From the NCBI RefSeq assembly GCF_003226555.1, contig NZ_QKQS01000006.1, forward strand, positions 529,861-593,860: a stretch of DNA of 64,000 bases. The letters are read 5' to 3'. The notes beneath the pieces are model-generated. The model made no database searches. It was not told the DNA's origin and saw nothing but the letters and a program-made list of their open reading frames with translations. How positions within the stretch are numbered: the first letter of the stretch is position 1; the number at the start of each line of letters is the position of its first letter. Origin of the DNA: Rhodopseudomonas palustris. Lineage in GTDB: Bacteria > Pseudomonadota > Alphaproteobacteria > Rhizobiales > Xanthobacteraceae. A program made the position numbers and the translations under genes. Shown here piece after piece: positions 62,335 through 64,000 of this stretch.

Positions 62335-62881
62335 TGTCGATTCCTCCGGTCAGCCAATTGACCCGCACTTCGAACCCGCCGCTCGGGCGCATCAGACGGA
62401 TCGCCCCGCCGCACGACATGCCGGTGGCGAAGAAGCTGATCGCCGACAGCGCCAGCCGGCCGTTGCATTGTCGCGGCAGCAGCGCCTCCATCGTCACGTC
62501 GTCAGGAACGCGTATCACCCGATCGCTGGCGCCTGAGCTGACCTTTCGCGACGACGCGTCGATCTCCGCGGCCACCGTTCCTTGCCTCATGATCGCAGCG
62601 TTGCGATCCGCCTTCAGCAGCGCTGCGATCTCCACCGCATAAGCCTCCAGCCGTGCCCGCGATGTCGACACCGGAACGCGGGGCAGCACGATCGCGGCGA
62701 GCAATCCCACGATCGCGAGCACGCAGACGATCTCGAGCAGCGTGAATCCCGCCTCCCCGCCGTCGCACTCAGTCCTGGGCCGAGGCGAGATCGGCGGCCG
62801 TGCCGGTCCCGCCCTCCTGCCCGTCGGAACCGAACGAGCGGATATCGTAGGGACCGTGCTCTCCCGGCTGTCGGTACACAT
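62315..62881 (-). CDS. gspH: T2SS minor pseudopilin GspH (start uncertain)
   Basis: Prepilin-type N-terminus EAGFTLLEIVCVLAIVGLLA with Glu at +5, followed by the GspH soluble domain (CNGRLALSAISFFATGMSCGG). The open frame has no ATG, GTG or TTG near this motif: the first available ATG is at 62881, inside gspG, which would give an implausible 45-residue leader. Either translation starts at a non-standard codon close to 62790 or the gene relies on coupling to gspG, whose stop is at 62769; a sequence error or frameshift is also possible. Downstream residues are intact. Confidence 0.68.
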   Translation of the reverse strand: MCTDSRESTVPTISARSVPTGRRAGPARPPISPRPRTECDGGEAGFTLLEIVCVLAIVGLLAAIVLPRVPVSTSRARLEAYAVEIAALLKADRNAAIMRQGTVAAEIDASSRKVSSGASDRVIRVPDDVTMEALLPRQCNGRLALSAISFFATGMSCGGAIRLMRPSGGFEVRVNWLTGGIDIVGRSL

Positions 62882-63239
62882 AAGCGTTGCCCCAGGGATC
62901 GTTGGGAATGGTATTTCCCTTGATGTATGGCCCGTTCCACGCGGACACGCCGCTGACCCGCTGCACCAGCGCCGACAATCCTTCGGCGGAGGTCGGATAG
63001 CGGCCGGCGTCGAGGTAGAACAGATCGAGCGCGCTGGAGAAGCTCTGGATCTGGATCTTGGCGGCCTTGACGCGGGACTCCGTCAGATAGTTCAGCACCC
63101 TCGGCCCGACGAGCGCCATGATCATGCCGATGATGGTGATGACCACCAGCATCTCCACCAGCGTGAATCCGGCTTCTCCGTCCCGGACGCGGCGGACGGC
63201 CGCGCCTCGGCTTTGTTGTGGTTTTCCGATCGTTTTCAT
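62769..63239 (-). CDS. gspG: T2SS major pseudopilin GspG
   Basis: 156 residues. The leader is followed by GEAGFTLVEMLVVITIIGMIM (Glu at +5), then the conserved pilin helix and the C-terminal major-pseudopilin signature GLSALVQRV, WNGPYIKGNTIPNDPWGNAY and DIRSFGSDGQEGG (calcium-binding loop region). It forms the pseudopilus shaft. ATG at 63239 has GGAGG 5 nt upstream and is preferred over an ATG 12 bp earlier. It follows gspF by 16 bp. Confidence 0.92.
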   Translation of the reverse strand: MKTIGKPQQSRGAAVRRVRDGEAGFTLVEMLVVITIIGMIMALVGPRVLNYLTESRVKAAKIQIQSFSSALDLFYLDAGRYPTSAEGLSALVQRVSGVSAWNGPYIKGNTIPNDPWGNAYVYRQPGEHGPYDIRSFGSDGQEGGTGTAADLASAQD

Positions 63240-63255
63240 CGGCGCCTCCATTGTC

Positions 63256-64000
63256 TCAGCCCACCACCTGCGTGACCGACAGCAGTGCGGTCATCACCGA
63301 CACGATCAGACCGCCGACCACCACGCTGATCGTGACGATCGCGGCAGGGCCGATCACGCCGACGATGCGATCGAGCTGACGTTGCAGTTTCACTTCGTAG
63401 AAGTCCGCGACCCGCGCCGACAGCACGGGAAGCTGCCCGGTCTCCTCGCCGAGCCGCAGCATCCGCACCGCGACGCCGGGCAGCACCGCGGCCTTGGCCA
63501 ACGCATCGGAGAGCTTGCCGCCGTGCCGGACCCGGTCCGCCATCGCGGTCCAGACCGGGAGATTTCCGGTCACCGCCATGATGTCGACGAGGATACGGAG
63601 AGTCGCCGTCAGATTGACTCCGCTGCCCAGCAGAATGCCGAGGTTGCGACAGAACAATGCGGTGCGGTGAAACTCGACGACCGACGACACCAGCGGAAGC
63701 CGCGCCAATTGTACGACGGTGGCGGCCCTCACGCCCGGCTGCCGCCACAGCAGCCATCCGCCGAGCGCGGCGGCCAGCACCGCCGAACCGACCTCGACGC
63801 CATGGTCGCGCAGCAGATCCGACAGCGCCATGAAGACTTCGATAATCGGATCGGTCTTTGCGTTGAAGTCGCGCAGAACCGCGGAGAACTGCGGCAGCAC
63901 GAAGGTGACGAAAAACCCGAGCACGCCGACCGCCGCCAGCAGCACGAAGGCGGGATACTGCAACGCGTCCGTCACCTTTCGCCGCATCGCTTCGGCACGG
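63256..64000 (-). CDS. gspF: T2SS inner-membrane protein GspF (5' end outside window)
   Basis: The C-terminal part (about 248 residues) of a GspF/PilC protein, open to the window edge. Its second GspF domain has the family helices: KVTDALQYPAFVLLAAVGVLGF, FCRNLGILLGSGVNLTATLRIL, GGKLSDALAKAAVLPGVAVRML and the C-terminal LDRIVGVIGPAAIVTISVVVGG. GspF is the platform protein that works with the GspE ATPase. Since genes read toward lower coordinates, gspE and the secretin gene gspD may lie beyond base 64000. Confidence 0.9.
   Translation of the reverse strand, partial: RAEAMRRKVTDALQYPAFVLLAAVGVLGFFVTFVLPQFSAVLRDFNAKTDPIIEVFMALSDLLRDHGVEVGSAVLAAALGGWLLWRQPGVRAATVVQLARLPLVSSVVEFHRTALFCRNLGILLGSGVNLTATLRILVDIMAVTGNLPVWTAMADRVRHGGKLSDALAKAAVLPGVAVRMLRLGEETGQLPVLSARVADFYEVKLQRQLDRIVGVIGPAAIVTISVVVGGLIVSVMTALLSVTQVVG

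Noticed and set aside
1..64000. tRNA, rRNA or CRISPR loci
   Set aside because: None seen on reading both strands.

Overview
GC-rich chromosomal DNA with densely packed, often 4-bp-overlapping genes. Gene families and style (FecI-type ECF sigma factor, Hint_2 protein, DUF2341/LamG-ExbB, Wzx/Wzy exopolysaccharide genes, alphaproteobacterial T2SS order) suggest a Rhodopseudomonas/Bradyrhizobium-like alphaproteobacterium (Nitrobacteraceae). This is an inference from gene content; no rRNA or tRNA is present to confirm it.

Layout. 1-2268: a divergent pair for acyl-CoA metabolism (acyl-CoA synthetase, cut by the window start, and an enoyl-CoA hydratase) sharing a palindromic operator candidate. 2597-7188: first exopolysaccharide (EPS) block, with a Wzc-type tyrosine kinase/co-polymerase, a stand-alone IS3-OrfA-like HTH protein and the WcaJ/GumD-type initiating phosphoglycosyl transferase. 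7315-15820: a seven-gene minus-strand operon (TpsB/FhaC transporter, DUF2341-LamG-ExbB fusion, ExbD, TonB-like protein, porin, periplasmic coiled-coil protein, PpiC isomerase). 16083-19994: ECF sigma factor with a stub FecR-like protein, a Tat-signal Hint protein, a lytic transglycosylase and small envelope proteins. 20022-27687: second EPS block (Wza export lipoprotein, small putative regulators, Wzy-like polymerase, two glycosyltransferases, two methyltransferases). 27930-30774: a long PstS/PBP-like secreted protein and a second PpiC-type isomerase. 31021-44102: third EPS block (secreted beta-helix protein, an SGNH hydrolase/SxtJ/DUF5989/carbamoyltransferase module, methyltransferase, Wzx flippase, GME-like epimerase, glycosyltransferase, acyltransferase, FkbM methyltransferase). 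44279-57712: one 4477-codon TpsA/filamentous-haemagglutinin-type adhesin gene. 57904-64000: type II secretion genes in the order gspF-G-H-I-J-K-L-M-N/C, all reading toward the adhesin; gspF is cut by the window end.

How it may work together. The EPS genes form a nearly complete Wzx/Wzy pathway: WcaJ loads the first sugar on undecaprenyl phosphate; glycosyltransferases extend it; carbamoyl-, acyl- and methyltransferases decorate it; Wzx flips, Wzy polymerises, and Wzc/Wza control and export. Interleaved with it are a two-partner-secretion exporter carrying its own ExbB/ExbD/TonB set, its probable giant adhesin substrate about 29 kb away, and a T2SS whose genes abut the adhesin. The most interesting hypothesis is an integrated surface-building locus in which a proton-motive-force-linked ExbB/ExbD/TonB module serves a TpsB/porin outer-membrane assembly that exports or anchors the adhesin within a modified polysaccharide coat. 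No CRISPR array, complete insertion sequence, tRNA or rRNA was seen.
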